From NCBI GenBank assembly GCA_023386795.1, contig JAEWJB010000063.1, forward strand, positions 1 to 36,258: 36,258 nt of DNA. Reading direction: 5' to 3'. Every line of letters starts with the position of its first letter. The stretch's first letter is position 1. Source of the DNA: Pseudomonadota bacterium (GTDB taxonomy: Bacteria > Pseudomonadota > Gammaproteobacteria > Xanthomonadales > Xanthomonadaceae). Positions 1-7,275 of this stretch are shown here, one piece after another. A program made the position numbers and the translations under genes. The notes under the pieces were generated by a model that was not told the DNA's origin, searched no databases, and saw only the letters and a program-made list of their open reading frames with translations.

Positions 1-954
1 GGCCAGCGCCGCGCGCAGGTTCTGTTCGGTCTCGCCGTGGTACTTGGCGTAGAGCGTGCCGAAGTCCAGGCGCAGCAATGGCACGCCGAAGCCGCCGGCA
101 ATGGCCTTGGCCAGCAGGGATTTGCCGCAGCCCTGCACGCCCAGCAGGAGCACGCCGCGCGGCGGATCCAGCCCCGGCGGCGGGGCGCCGCCGAACGCGG
201 CGCGGCGCTGGCCGATCCAGCGCTTGAGCCGCGCCGCGCCGGCCACGTCGTCGCAGCCGGCGGTGTCGTACTCGTAGTGCAGGTGGCCGCTGCGGTTGAG
301 CAGTTCGAACTTCAGCCTCGCCAGCTGCGGCAGGTCGTCCTGGCCAAGCACGCCATCGTTGAAGATCAGCTGGCGGGCGATACGCCGGGCATCGCGCAGG
401 CCCAGGCCCTTGAGGTTGCGAAGGATCTGCTGGGCGACTTCGCTGTCCACCTCCACGCGGCGGCCGCCGTGTTCGCGGGCGTAGTCGGCCGCTTCCTCGC
501 GCAGCATCTTCAGCAGCGCGTGGGCGTCCGGCAGGTGCGGGCTGAAGCGGGTCGCCAGCGGCTCCAGTTCCGGCGGCAACTCGACCTTGGCGCCGATCAT
601 CACCAGCACGTGCGGTTCGCAGTGCCGGCGTTCGAGGATGTCGCGCAGCAGGCGCTGGTGCGAGGCGTAGCCGAGGTAGGGATGCAGGTCGAGCAGCAGG
701 TAGACGCCGCGCTGGTCGGCCTGGCGGATCATCTGCAGCACCGCGCTGGCGTCCGGGGGGCCTTCGGCCGGGTCCTCGCGGTCCATGTCGATCCGGCGCA
801 GGCCCTCGGTGATCGTCCAGCGGTACAGGGCGCGCCATACCTGCATCAGGCTTTGCCGGAACAGGTCGACGATGCGCTGCTCCTCCTGGGTCTCGATGAC
901 GATCAACGGCGTGCTCGCGCGGATCAGCGCGGTCAGGTCCTGCAGCTCACTCAT
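1..954 (-). CDS. Ycf46-like AAA+ ATPase (3' end outside window)
   Basis: The frame is open from an ATG at 954 to the window edge, giving the first 318 residues; the end of the gene is missing. Residues 1-225 form the N-terminal region seen in Ycf46/FtsH-like ATPases. It begins with a helicase-like hydrophobic strand (TPLIVIET) and contains YLLLDLH at about 85-91 in the place of a Walker-B-like strand. The AAA core starts near 229, with a clear Walker A, GVQGCGKS, at 272-279, followed by a LRLDFGTLYAKYHGE segment typical of this family. Walker B, sensor and arginine finger lie beyond the edge. Ycf46 proteins are soluble ATPases of poorly known role; in cyanobacteria they are linked to inorganic-carbon use. 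The gene is divergent from the ParA gene across 125 bp. Family assignment is good; the cellular function is unknown. Confidence 0.85.
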   Translation of the reverse strand, partial: MSELQDLTALIRASTPLIVIETQEEQRIVDLFRQSLMQVWRALYRWTITEGLRRIDMDREDPAEGPPDASAVLQMIRQADQRGVYLLLDLHPYLGYASHQRLLRDILERRHCEPHVLVMIGAKVELPPELEPLATRFSPHLPDAHALLKMLREEAADYAREHGGRRVEVDSEVAQQILRNLKGLGLRDARRIARQLIFNDGVLGQDDLPQLARLKFELLNRSGHLHYEYDTAGCDDVAGAARLKRWIGQRRAAFGGAPPPGLDPPRGVLLLGVQGCGKSLLAKAIAGGFGVPLLRLDFGTLYAKYHGETEQNLRAALA

Positions 955-1079
955 GGGCGCTCCTTTGCGGGCGCCAACATAGCAGGGCCGGGCGGCAGGA
1001 CGGAACGCGCGCGCCTCGACTATCCCCTCACCGGGCCCCGGTGTACGCTCGGCGCAGGTTCAGGCCAAGCGAGGCGTGC

Positions 1080-1709
1080 ATGAAGACGTTCCTGGTAGCC
1101 GGCTCCAAGGGCGGGGTCGGCAAGACCACGATCGCCACCAATCTGGCGGCCCATGCCGCTTTGCAAGGCCGGCGCACCGTGCTGGCCGATGCAGATCCAC
1201 AACACTCCTCCATGCGCTGGGCCGAACGCCGCGCCGGCCTGGAAAGCGCGGTCCTGCCGATCGACGCCACCCGTCGCCGGCAGTGGGACGCCCACCTGCC
1301 CGACGATGCCGACCAGCTCATCATCGACGCCCCGGCCGGCGCCATGGCCGACGACCTCACCCCCTTCCTGGAGCGCGCCGACGCGGTGGTGGTGCCCGTG
1401 ATGGCCTCGGCGCTGGACATCGAGGCGGTCGTCGGCTTCCTCAACACCCTGGCCAAGGTGCCGCGCATCCACCAGCGCAAGCTGCCGGTGGGGCTGGTGC
1501 TCAACCGCAGCAAGCCCTGGACGCAGACCACCCAGCAGGCCGTGGAGATGATCGGCGGCTGGCCGTACCCACTGGTCGCGCAACTGCGCGATACCCAGGC
1601 CTACGTAGTGCTGGCCGGCCTGGGGCGCAGCCTGTTCGACTATCGCTCGGCCCAGGTGCGCGAACACCAGCAGGACTGGGAACCGCTGCTGAAATGGCTC
1701 AAGGCCTGA
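1080..1709 (+). CDS. Orphan ParA-family ATPase
   Basis: This 209-residue protein is a compact ParA/MinD-type P-loop ATPase. The deviant Walker A KGGVGKTT lies at 10-17, the A' motif DADPQ at 37-41, and the Walker B strand LIIDAPAG at 80-87. The protein lacks the N-terminal DNA-binding extension of plasmid ParA and starts almost directly at the P-loop, so the ATG at 1080 is the natural start; upstream in-frame codons would only add basic, non-family sequence. No ParB gene or parS-like repeat is visible nearby, so it is not part of a local chromosome-partition pair. Small orphan ParAs usually position a protein cargo on the nucleoid, but the cargo cannot be read here. sixA follows 21 bp downstream on the same strand, so the two may share a transcript. 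Confidence 0.88.
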   Translation: MKTFLVAGSKGGVGKTTIATNLAAHAALQGRRTVLADADPQHSSMRWAERRAGLESAVLPIDATRRRQWDAHLPDDADQLIIDAPAGAMADDLTPFLERADAVVVPVMASALDIEAVVGFLNTLAKVPRIHQRKLPVGLVLNRSKPWTQTTQQAVEMIGGWPYPLVAQLRDTQAYVVLAGLGRSLFDYRSAQVREHQQDWEPLLKWLKA

Positions 1710-1730
1710 TCCATCCCTGACGGAAAGCCC

Positions 1731-2207
1731 ATGCGCGAACTGATCCTGCTGCGTCACGCCCACGCCGAACCGGCCGACACGGGCCAGGCCGATTTCGACC
1801 GTCCCCTCTCACCCCATGGCTTGGCCGAGGCCGAGGCCGCCGGGGCCTGGCTGCGCGAGCAGCGACTGGTGCCCGACCGGGTCCTGTGCTCGCCGGCGCG
1901 CCGTGCCCGCGAAACCCTGGAAGCCGTGCTCGGCCTCACCGGCTACATCGAGCAACGGCTGGAAGAGCGCATCTACGAAGCCACGCCCGGCACGCTGGCC
2001 GCGCTGGTTGACGAACACCGCGAATGCGAGCGCCTGCTGGTGGTCGGCCACAATCCGGGCCTGGAACGGCTGGTGGCGCTGATGCACAGCGGCCAGTCCG
2101 GCGATTACCGGGGCATGCCCACCGCGTCGGTGGCATTGCTGGCGCTGCCGCTGGAGGCGGCCATCGAGCCGGGCATCGCCCGGTTGACCGCCTTCTGGTG
2201 GCCCTGA
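1731..2207 (+). CDS. sixA: Phosphohistidine phosphatase SixA
   Basis: The 158-residue protein belongs to the histidine phosphatase superfamily. The N-terminal signature LLRHAHAE places the nucleophile His at residue 9. The second catalytic His is in VVGHNPGLE at about 107, and the SPARRARET segment (54-62) supplies the arginine pocket. Length and motifs match SixA, which removes phosphate from phosphohistidine, classically on HPt domains such as ArcB and, in later work, on PtsN/NPr of the nitrogen PTS. The start has a GGAAA ribosome site 7 bp upstream. The 3' end overlaps the GTG start proposed for the following YceI gene by 10 bp, which suggests translational coupling. Confidence 0.9.
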   Translation: MRELILLRHAHAEPADTGQADFDRPLSPHGLAEAEAAGAWLREQRLVPDRVLCSPARRARETLEAVLGLTGYIEQRLEERIYEATPGTLAALVDEHRECERLLVVGHNPGLERLVALMHSGQSGDYRGMPTASVALLALPLEAAIEPGIARLTAFWWP

Positions 2208-2803
2208 CGCCCGCACGCGCGGCCTGCCTGGGCCTGGCGCTGCTGTGGGCGTGGCCGGTCGCCGCGCAACCCGCGGCGCCGGTGACGCCGGCCGGTGCCC
2301 AGCGCCTGGCGCTGGACGTGGCGCGCTCGCGTTGCGGCTTCGAGATCCGCACCCGCTTCGGCCAGAAGATCGAAGGCGTGTTCCCGCGCTTCGACGGCGA
2401 GGTGCTCAAGCTGGCCGACGGCCGCCACCAGGTGCGCCTGCGCATGGACGCACGCCAGGTCGAGATCCCCGGCAAGCCGCGCTATACCGCCTGGATGCGC
2501 GGCGAGGAATTCTTCGACGTCGAGCGCTTCCCGCTGGTCGAATTCGACTCCGAGCCCTATGACCCGGGCATGACGGTGCGCGGCGGCGACATCGTCGGCC
2601 GGCTGAGCATTCGCGGCATCAGCCACACCGAGACGCTGACCGTGATGCCGGCCGAGTGCCCGCGCGCCGGGTATGATTGCGATGTGATCAGTCGCGGTAC
2701 CGTCCTGCGTGGACGCTATGGAATGGACAGTTGGCAGGTGGCCCTGGGCGACAGGGTGACCTTCATCCTGCGTGCGCGTCTGCAGGAGGCGCCCGGACCG
2801 TGA
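2198..2803 (+). CDS. YceI-family periplasmic lipocalin-like protein
   Basis: This is a 201-residue YceI-domain protein. The GTG at 2198 is chosen because it gives a compact signal peptide (hydrophobic stretch LGLALLWAWPVAAQ ending near residue 24) directly followed by the domain. The frame is open further upstream, but only as antisense-like sequence inside sixA. The YceI fold is recognisable from the SRCGFEIRTRFGQKIEGVF strand pair, FDVERFPLVEFDS near the middle, and GRLSIRGISHTETLTV. YceI proteins form an extended beta-barrel that binds polyisoprenoid or other amphiphiles in the periplasm. Overlaps of 10 bp with sixA and 4 bp (GTGA) with the next gene indicate an operon. The ligand cannot be inferred. 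Confidence 0.85.
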   Translation: MALTPARAACLGLALLWAWPVAAQPAAPVTPAGAQRLALDVARSRCGFEIRTRFGQKIEGVFPRFDGEVLKLADGRHQVRLRMDARQVEIPGKPRYTAWMRGEEFFDVERFPLVEFDSEPYDPGMTVRGGDIVGRLSIRGISHTETLTVMPAECPRAGYDCDVISRGTVLRGRYGMDSWQVALGDRVTFILRARLQEAPGP

Positions 2804-4785
2804 ATCGCCTCTGGAGGTGCCTGCTGCCGCTGGCCTTGATGCTGACGGCCAGCGGTTGCGCCGGCTTGTCGCACAGCCAGCGCGACCGCGCGGCGGCGAT
2901 CGCGGCCGCGGCGCGCGAAACCACCCTGACCTGCGCGCGAGAAGACCGCTGCGCCGAGCCCTCGCCGCTGCGCGCGCTGGGCGGCCAGGCGATGGCCGAG
3001 TCCACCGACACGCAGCCGCGCCACTACGCCACCATCCTGGACCACGGCGAGGAAGCACTGGTCGCCCGGTTGAACCTGATCCACAGCGCCACCCGCAGTA
3101 TCGACCTGCAGACCTACATCTTCGACAAGGACGACAGTGCCCGGCTGGTGATGGATGCGCTGCTGGACGCGGCGCGGCGCGGGGTGAAGGTGCGGCTGCT
3201 CATCGACCAGCTGTCGGCGATCTCGGACCTGGAGATCCTCGGTGCGCTGTCCGGCGCCCACGAGAATTTCCAGCTGCGCATCTACAACCCGACCTTCGGC
3301 AAGGCCAAGCTCAACTACTTCGACTACGCCGGCAGCGTGCTGTGCTGCTTCCGCCGCTTCAACCAGCGAATGCACAACAAGCTGCTGGTGATCGACAGCG
3401 TCATCGGCGTGGTGGGCGGGCGCAACTACCAGGACGACTATTACGACTGGGACGCCGAGTACAACTTCCGCGACCGCGACGTGATCGTCGCCGGCCCGGA
3501 GGCGCGCCACATGGCCGAAAACTTCGAGGCGTTCTGGCGCGCCCAGCGCAGCGTGCCGGCCGAACGGCTCAACGACGTCGGGCGCACATTGCTGCGCGAA
3601 GGCGTGCCGGCCATGCCGCCGGCGCTGTTCCTGCACCCGGACCGCATCAAGCGCGTGCAGGACGAAGCGGCCGACAGCGGCTTCATAGCAGAACGCTTCG
3701 TCGAAACCGCGTTACCGGTGCGCAAGGTGTTGTACGTGGCCGACCTGCCGCAGAAGCACCGCAAGGAGCATCCGAAACAGGCGGTGTCCACGGCGCCGGA
3801 ACTGGACGGCCTGATCGCCGGCGCGCAGAAGGAAGTGATCCTGCAGACGCCCTACCTGGTGCTGTCCGATCCCGCGCAGGAGATCTTCCGCGACCTGCGC
3901 GCACGCCAGCAGGCGCCGCGCATCGTGGTGTCCACCAACAGCCTGGCGGCCACCGACAACCCGATCGTCTACGCGCTGTCCTACAAGTACAAGCGGCGGA
4001 ACCTGCGCGAGCTGGGCTTCAATATCTACGAGTACAAGCCGTTCCCGCTCGATGCGCCGGTCGACTACGAGAACCTGGTGCGGTTGCCGCTGGGCGGCAT
4101 GGCGGCCGGCAACCGCGAAAATCGGGTGGTCGGCGGCAGCGCGGTGGGCAATGCGGTACGCGGCAGCAGCGGCGCGCCGGGTGGCAGCGAGCGCGCGCGC
4201 GACCGCAAGGCGAACGGCAGCGAGGTCGACCGGCGCGTGCAGCGTACCGAGACGCGGCCTTCCTTCCTCAGCACCCGCCCGTCGACCCGCCCCCTGCCGG
4301 TGACCCGCGAGGGCGCGCGCATGGGCCTGCATGCCAAATCGCTGGTGGTGGACCGTCGGGTCGGGGTGATCGGTACCCACAACTTCGACCCGCGCAGCGA
4401 GAACTACAACACCGAGGGCGCGGTGGTGATCGACGATCCGGCGTTCGCCCAGGCGCTGGCGGCCAGCATCGAGCGCGACATGGAGCCGGAGAATTCCTGG
4501 GTCGTGGCGCCGCGTGGCAAGCCACCGGTGCTGTCGGGATTGAACTACAGCGTCGGCAAGGTGTCCGAGGCATTGCCCATCCTCGACCTGTGGCCCTGGC
4601 GCTATGCCACCAACTATGAATTCAAGCCCGGGCCCGAGTGCCCCTGGCCGTTGCGTCGACAGGACCCCAAGTTCCTGCAGTGCTACCAGCCGGTGGGTGA
4701 CTTCCCCGAGGTCAACGTCGGGCCGAAGTGGCTGCTGGTACGCATGCTGACCGCCTTCGGTGCCGGGCTGGTGCCCATCCTCTAG
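2800..4785 (+). CDS. Phospholipase D-like (cardiolipin synthase-type) lipoprotein
   Basis: The 661-residue protein starts at a GTG that overlaps the previous stop by 4 bp. The N-terminus is a lipoprotein signal (LLPLALMLTASGC; acylated Cys at 20). Two HKD catalytic motifs are present: HNKLLVID with H192, K194 and D199, followed by GGRN; and HAKSLVVD with H511, K513 and D518, followed by GTHNFDPRS. The pair defines a phospholipase D fold, as in cardiolipin synthases and PLD-type lipases. Between the halves, just ahead of the second motif (about 427-509), lies a Gly/Ser/Arg-rich low-complexity insertion. A short CC-containing loop (VLCCFRRF) precedes the first motif. The protein probably acts on phospholipids at the inner face of the outer membrane or in the periplasm. 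The substrate and the direction of the reaction are not visible. Confidence 0.88.
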   Translation: MNRLWRCLLPLALMLTASGCAGLSHSQRDRAAAIAAAARETTLTCAREDRCAEPSPLRALGGQAMAESTDTQPRHYATILDHGEEALVARLNLIHSATRSIDLQTYIFDKDDSARLVMDALLDAARRGVKVRLLIDQLSAISDLEILGALSGAHENFQLRIYNPTFGKAKLNYFDYAGSVLCCFRRFNQRMHNKLLVIDSVIGVVGGRNYQDDYYDWDAEYNFRDRDVIVAGPEARHMAENFEAFWRAQRSVPAERLNDVGRTLLREGVPAMPPALFLHPDRIKRVQDEAADSGFIAERFVETALPVRKVLYVADLPQKHRKEHPKQAVSTAPELDGLIAGAQKEVILQTPYLVLSDPAQEIFRDLRARQQAPRIVVSTNSLAATDNPIVYALSYKYKRRNLRELGFNIYEYKPFPLDAPVDYENLVRLPLGGMAAGNRENRVVGGSAVGNAVRGSSGAPGGSERARDRKANGSEVDRRVQRTETRPSFLSTRPSTRPLPVTREGARMGLHAKSLVVDRRVGVIGTHNFDPRSENYNTEGAVVIDDPAFAQALAASIERDMEPENSWVVAPRGKPPVLSGLNYSVGKVSEALPILDLWPWRYATNYEFKPGPECPWPLRRQDPKFLQCYQPVGDFPEVNVGPKWLLVRMLTAFGAGLVPIL

Positions 4786-4804
4786 CGGTCCAGGAGAACT
4801 GACC

Positions 4805-5236
4805 ATGGTGTTCCGCGAACCGGTGTCGATCGACGCCCTCAACGCCCTGAGCCGGGGCAACATGCTTGAACACCTCGGCATCGTCTTCACCGCGGCCGGC
4901 GAGGACTGGATCAGCGCCACCATGCCGGTCGACGCCCGCACCCGCCAGCCTTACGGCCTGCTCCACGGCGGCGCCTCGGTGGTCTTGGCCGAGACGCTGG
5001 GCAGCAGCGCCGGCAACCTGTGCGTGGATACGGCCCGGCAGATGTGCGTGGGCGTGGAGATCAATGCCAACCACATCCGCGCGGTCACCGACGGCCAGGT
5101 GACCGGCACCGCCCGTGCCCTGCACGTGGGCCGCAGCCTGCACGTATGGGAGATCGGCATCGTCGACGAACAGGGCCGCCGGGTCTGTGCCTCGCGCCTG
5201 ACCCTGGCGGTGGTGCCCCGCCCCGGCGCGGCCTGA
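4805..5236 (+). CDS. Hotdog-fold acyl-CoA thioesterase (YdiI/MenI type)
   Basis: The 143-residue single-domain hotdog protein carries the PaaI/YdiI signature PYGLLHGGASVVLAETLGS, with His54 and the catalytic-position Glu63 at the same numbering as E. coli YdiI. The later strand CVGVEINANHIRA is also typical. The likely reaction is hydrolysis of aryl- or acyl-CoA (DHNA-CoA in menaquinone makers, or general housekeeping of stalled acyl-CoAs). An AGGAGA ribosome site sits 8 bp before the ATG. It follows the PLD gene by 19 bp and may end that operon. Its substrate is not decided by sequence, so I give no gene symbol. Confidence 0.87.
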   Translation: MVFREPVSIDALNALSRGNMLEHLGIVFTAAGEDWISATMPVDARTRQPYGLLHGGASVVLAETLGSSAGNLCVDTARQMCVGVEINANHIRAVTDGQVTGTARALHVGRSLHVWEIGIVDEQGRRVCASRLTLAVVPRPGAA

Positions 5237-5354
5237 GCCGGCGGGCCGTGCCGCCGCTGGAACACGCCTGCCCGGCCATGTGACTGCGCGGGGCGGCCAG
5301 TGCTGCCACAATAGCCCCGTTCCCTCCCCACGCGTTTCCGGTAACGTCCCTGAA

Positions 5355-6158
5355 ATGAGCGAGTCATCCCTGTCCGCTACGCGCGACGCCGGCGGCACGC
5401 TGCGTTGGTTCCGGTACCTGTACCGGGTGCCGCTGCTGCTCCTGCACGTGGTCCTCGGGTTGCCGGTCACCATGACCTGCATCGTGGTGCCGGCACTGGC
5501 GCGCATCCGCCTCGGCGCGGACGACACCCTGGAGCAGGTGATGATCCGCTGGTGGCAGGGCAACCTGATGCGCATCTTCGGTTTCCGCCTGCGCCGCTAC
5601 GGCACCCCGCTGCCCGGCCCGACCCTGTTCGTGGCCAACCATGTCTGCTGGATCGACATTTCCATCCTGCACAGCCAGCGGGTGATGGGCTTCGTGGCCA
5701 AGCGCGAAATTGCCGGCTGGCCGCTCGTCGGCTGGCTGGCCGCGCGCGGGCAGACGATCTTCCACCAGCGCGGCAGCACCGAGTCGCTCGGTGGCGTGCT
5801 GCAGGAAATGGTCGTGCGGCTGCGCGAAGGCAAGTCGGTGGGCGTGTTCCCGGAAGGCCGCACCCGCGGCGGCGAGGAAGTCGGCCCGTTCCACGCGCGT
5901 ATCTTCCAGGCCGCGGTCGAGGCGCAGGTGCCGGTGCAGCCGGTGGCCCTGCGCTATGGCGAACACGGCAACGCCCAGACCATCGTGGCCTTCGGCGCGC
6001 GCGAGAGCTTCTTCGCCAATTTCCTGCGCCTGCTCGGCGAACCTTCGCGGGTCGCCGAGGTCCATTTCCTGCAGCCGATCGCCGCCCACGATGTGGAAGG
6101 CCGCCGGCGCATCGCCGAAACTTCCCGCGCGCGCATCGTCGCGGCCATGGAGTCCTGA
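5355..6158 (+). CDS. PlsC-type lysophospholipid acyltransferase
   Basis: The 267-residue membrane-associated acyltransferase has the PlsC/LPLAT block I as NHVCWID (His96, Asp101) and block III as FPEGRTRGG (165-173). A hydrophobic helix at about 24-48 precedes the domain. The start at 5355 removes an upstream extension that lies in the putative leader. The usual reaction is acyl transfer from acyl-ACP or acyl-CoA to the sn-2 position of lysophosphatidate. Proteins of this size in this family are often second copies (PlsC2, or OlsA/NlaB-like) with special lipid roles. A CACAAT -10-like box lies at 5307-5312. The YheT-like hydrolase follows after 71 bp. The exact acceptor is uncertain. Confidence 0.85.
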   Translation: MSESSLSATRDAGGTLRWFRYLYRVPLLLLHVVLGLPVTMTCIVVPALARIRLGADDTLEQVMIRWWQGNLMRIFGFRLRRYGTPLPGPTLFVANHVCWIDISILHSQRVMGFVAKREIAGWPLVGWLAARGQTIFHQRGSTESLGGVLQEMVVRLREGKSVGVFPEGRTRGGEEVGPFHARIFQAAVEAQVPVQPVALRYGEHGNAQTIVAFGARESFFANFLRLLGEPSRVAEVHFLQPIAAHDVEGRRRIAETSRARIVAAMES

Positions 6159-6229
6159 GACGCCGTGGCGCTGCGGCCCCGCCCGCGCAACCGTTCTTTC
6201 CGGCACCCCCACGCCGCAGGGAGCTGTCC

Positions 6230-7216
6230 ATGTTGAGCGCTGACCAGTACCAGCCCCCACGCTGGTTGCGTAATCCCCACGTGCAGTCCGTCCTGGGGTC
6301 CAGTGCGCTGCGACGACGACGCGGGCAGCAACTGATGAGTGCCAGTGGCGCCACCAGCACCTCGCATATCCTCGACGGCGGCGATGGCGTACGCCTGCAG
6401 GGCTGGCTGGATGTCCCCCGCGACGTCTCCCCGCGGGCCACCGTGCTGCTGCTGCACGGCTGGGAAGGCAGCGCCGATTCCAGCTACATGCGCATGACCT
6501 CCGCGCGCCTGCTGGCCATGGGCTGCCAGGTGTTCCGGCTGAACTTCCGCGACCACGGCGGCACCCACCACCTCAACGTCGACCTGTTCCATTCCGACCG
6601 CATCGACGAAGTGGTGCATGCCGCCGGCGACCTGTGGCGCCGCTTTCCCTCGCCGCGCCTGCTGGCCGCCGGCTATTCGCTGGGCGGTAACCATGTGCTG
6701 CGCCTGGCACTGCGCGCGCCGGCCGCCGGGTTGCCGCTGGAGCGTGTGGCCGCGGTGTGCCCGCTGCTCGATCCTGGCCGGACGATGGAAAGCATCGCGG
6801 CCGGCCCGCAAATCTACGACTGGTACTTCCGTCGCAAGTGGCGCGAGTCGCTGCTGCGCAAGCGCGCGCTGTTTCCCGAGCAGCACCACTACGACGACGC
6901 CACCCTGGCGCTGGACATGCGCGGCCTGATGGCCTGGCTGGCCGAACGCCACACCCGGCACGGCACGCTGCAGGCCTATTTCGACAGCTACTCCATCGCC
7001 GGCGACCGCCTGGCCCCGTTGCAGCTGCCTTCGGACATCCTGATGGCCGAGGACGACCCGGTGATCCCGTTCGACGATTTCCAGCACTGGCACCTGCCGG
7101 CCAACGCGCACCTGGAGATCGCCCACTGGGGCGGCCATTGCGGCTTCCTGGAGAATGCCCGCGGCGATGGATTCGCCGAGCGCTGGGTCGCCGAGCGGCT
7201 CGGTCCGGGCCACTGA
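6230..7216 (+). CDS. YheT-family alpha/beta hydrolase
   Basis: The 328-residue hydrolase carries LLLHGWEGSADS (oxyanion region, 73-84), the nucleophile elbow GYSLGGN with Ser150, an acid in MAEDDPVIPF (Asp276) and the triad His in WGGHCGF (His303). The N-terminal signature PPRWLRNPHVQSV (9-21) is diagnostic for the YheT/ABHD1-3 family. These enzymes are thought to act on lipids or medium-chain esters; YheT itself has no settled substrate. Its place directly after a phospholipid acyltransferase fits a lipid role, but that is inference. A purine-rich GCAGGGAG ribosome site lies about 7 bp before the ATG. Confidence 0.86.
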   Translation: MLSADQYQPPRWLRNPHVQSVLGSSALRRRRGQQLMSASGATSTSHILDGGDGVRLQGWLDVPRDVSPRATVLLLHGWEGSADSSYMRMTSARLLAMGCQVFRLNFRDHGGTHHLNVDLFHSDRIDEVVHAAGDLWRRFPSPRLLAAGYSLGGNHVLRLALRAPAAGLPLERVAAVCPLLDPGRTMESIAAGPQIYDWYFRRKWRESLLRKRALFPEQHHYDDATLALDMRGLMAWLAERHTRHGTLQAYFDSYSIAGDRLAPLQLPSDILMAEDDPVIPFDDFQHWHLPANAHLEIAHWGGHCGFLENARGDGFAERWVAERLGPGH

Positions 7217-7240
7217 GCAGGGCGCGCCGGCCGCGGTCGT

Positions 7241-7246
7241 TACAAT
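7241..7246 (+). promoter_or_regulatory. Candidate -10 box (TACAAT) for the TPR gene
   Basis: TACAAT lies 30 bp before the ATG at 7276, in the gap after the hydrolase. No good -35 hexamer is seen 16-18 bp upstream, so this is only a candidate sigma-70 promoter. A transcript starting about 7253 would give a leader of roughly 23 nt. Confidence 0.35.
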
Positions 7247-7275
7247 AGGAGTTTGCCCTCCGAGCCGGACGCCCC

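Noticed and set aside
1028..1763. Minus-strand frames over the ParA gene
   Set aside because: The plus strand encodes clear Walker motifs; the opposite frames show none and start or stop inside neighbouring genes.
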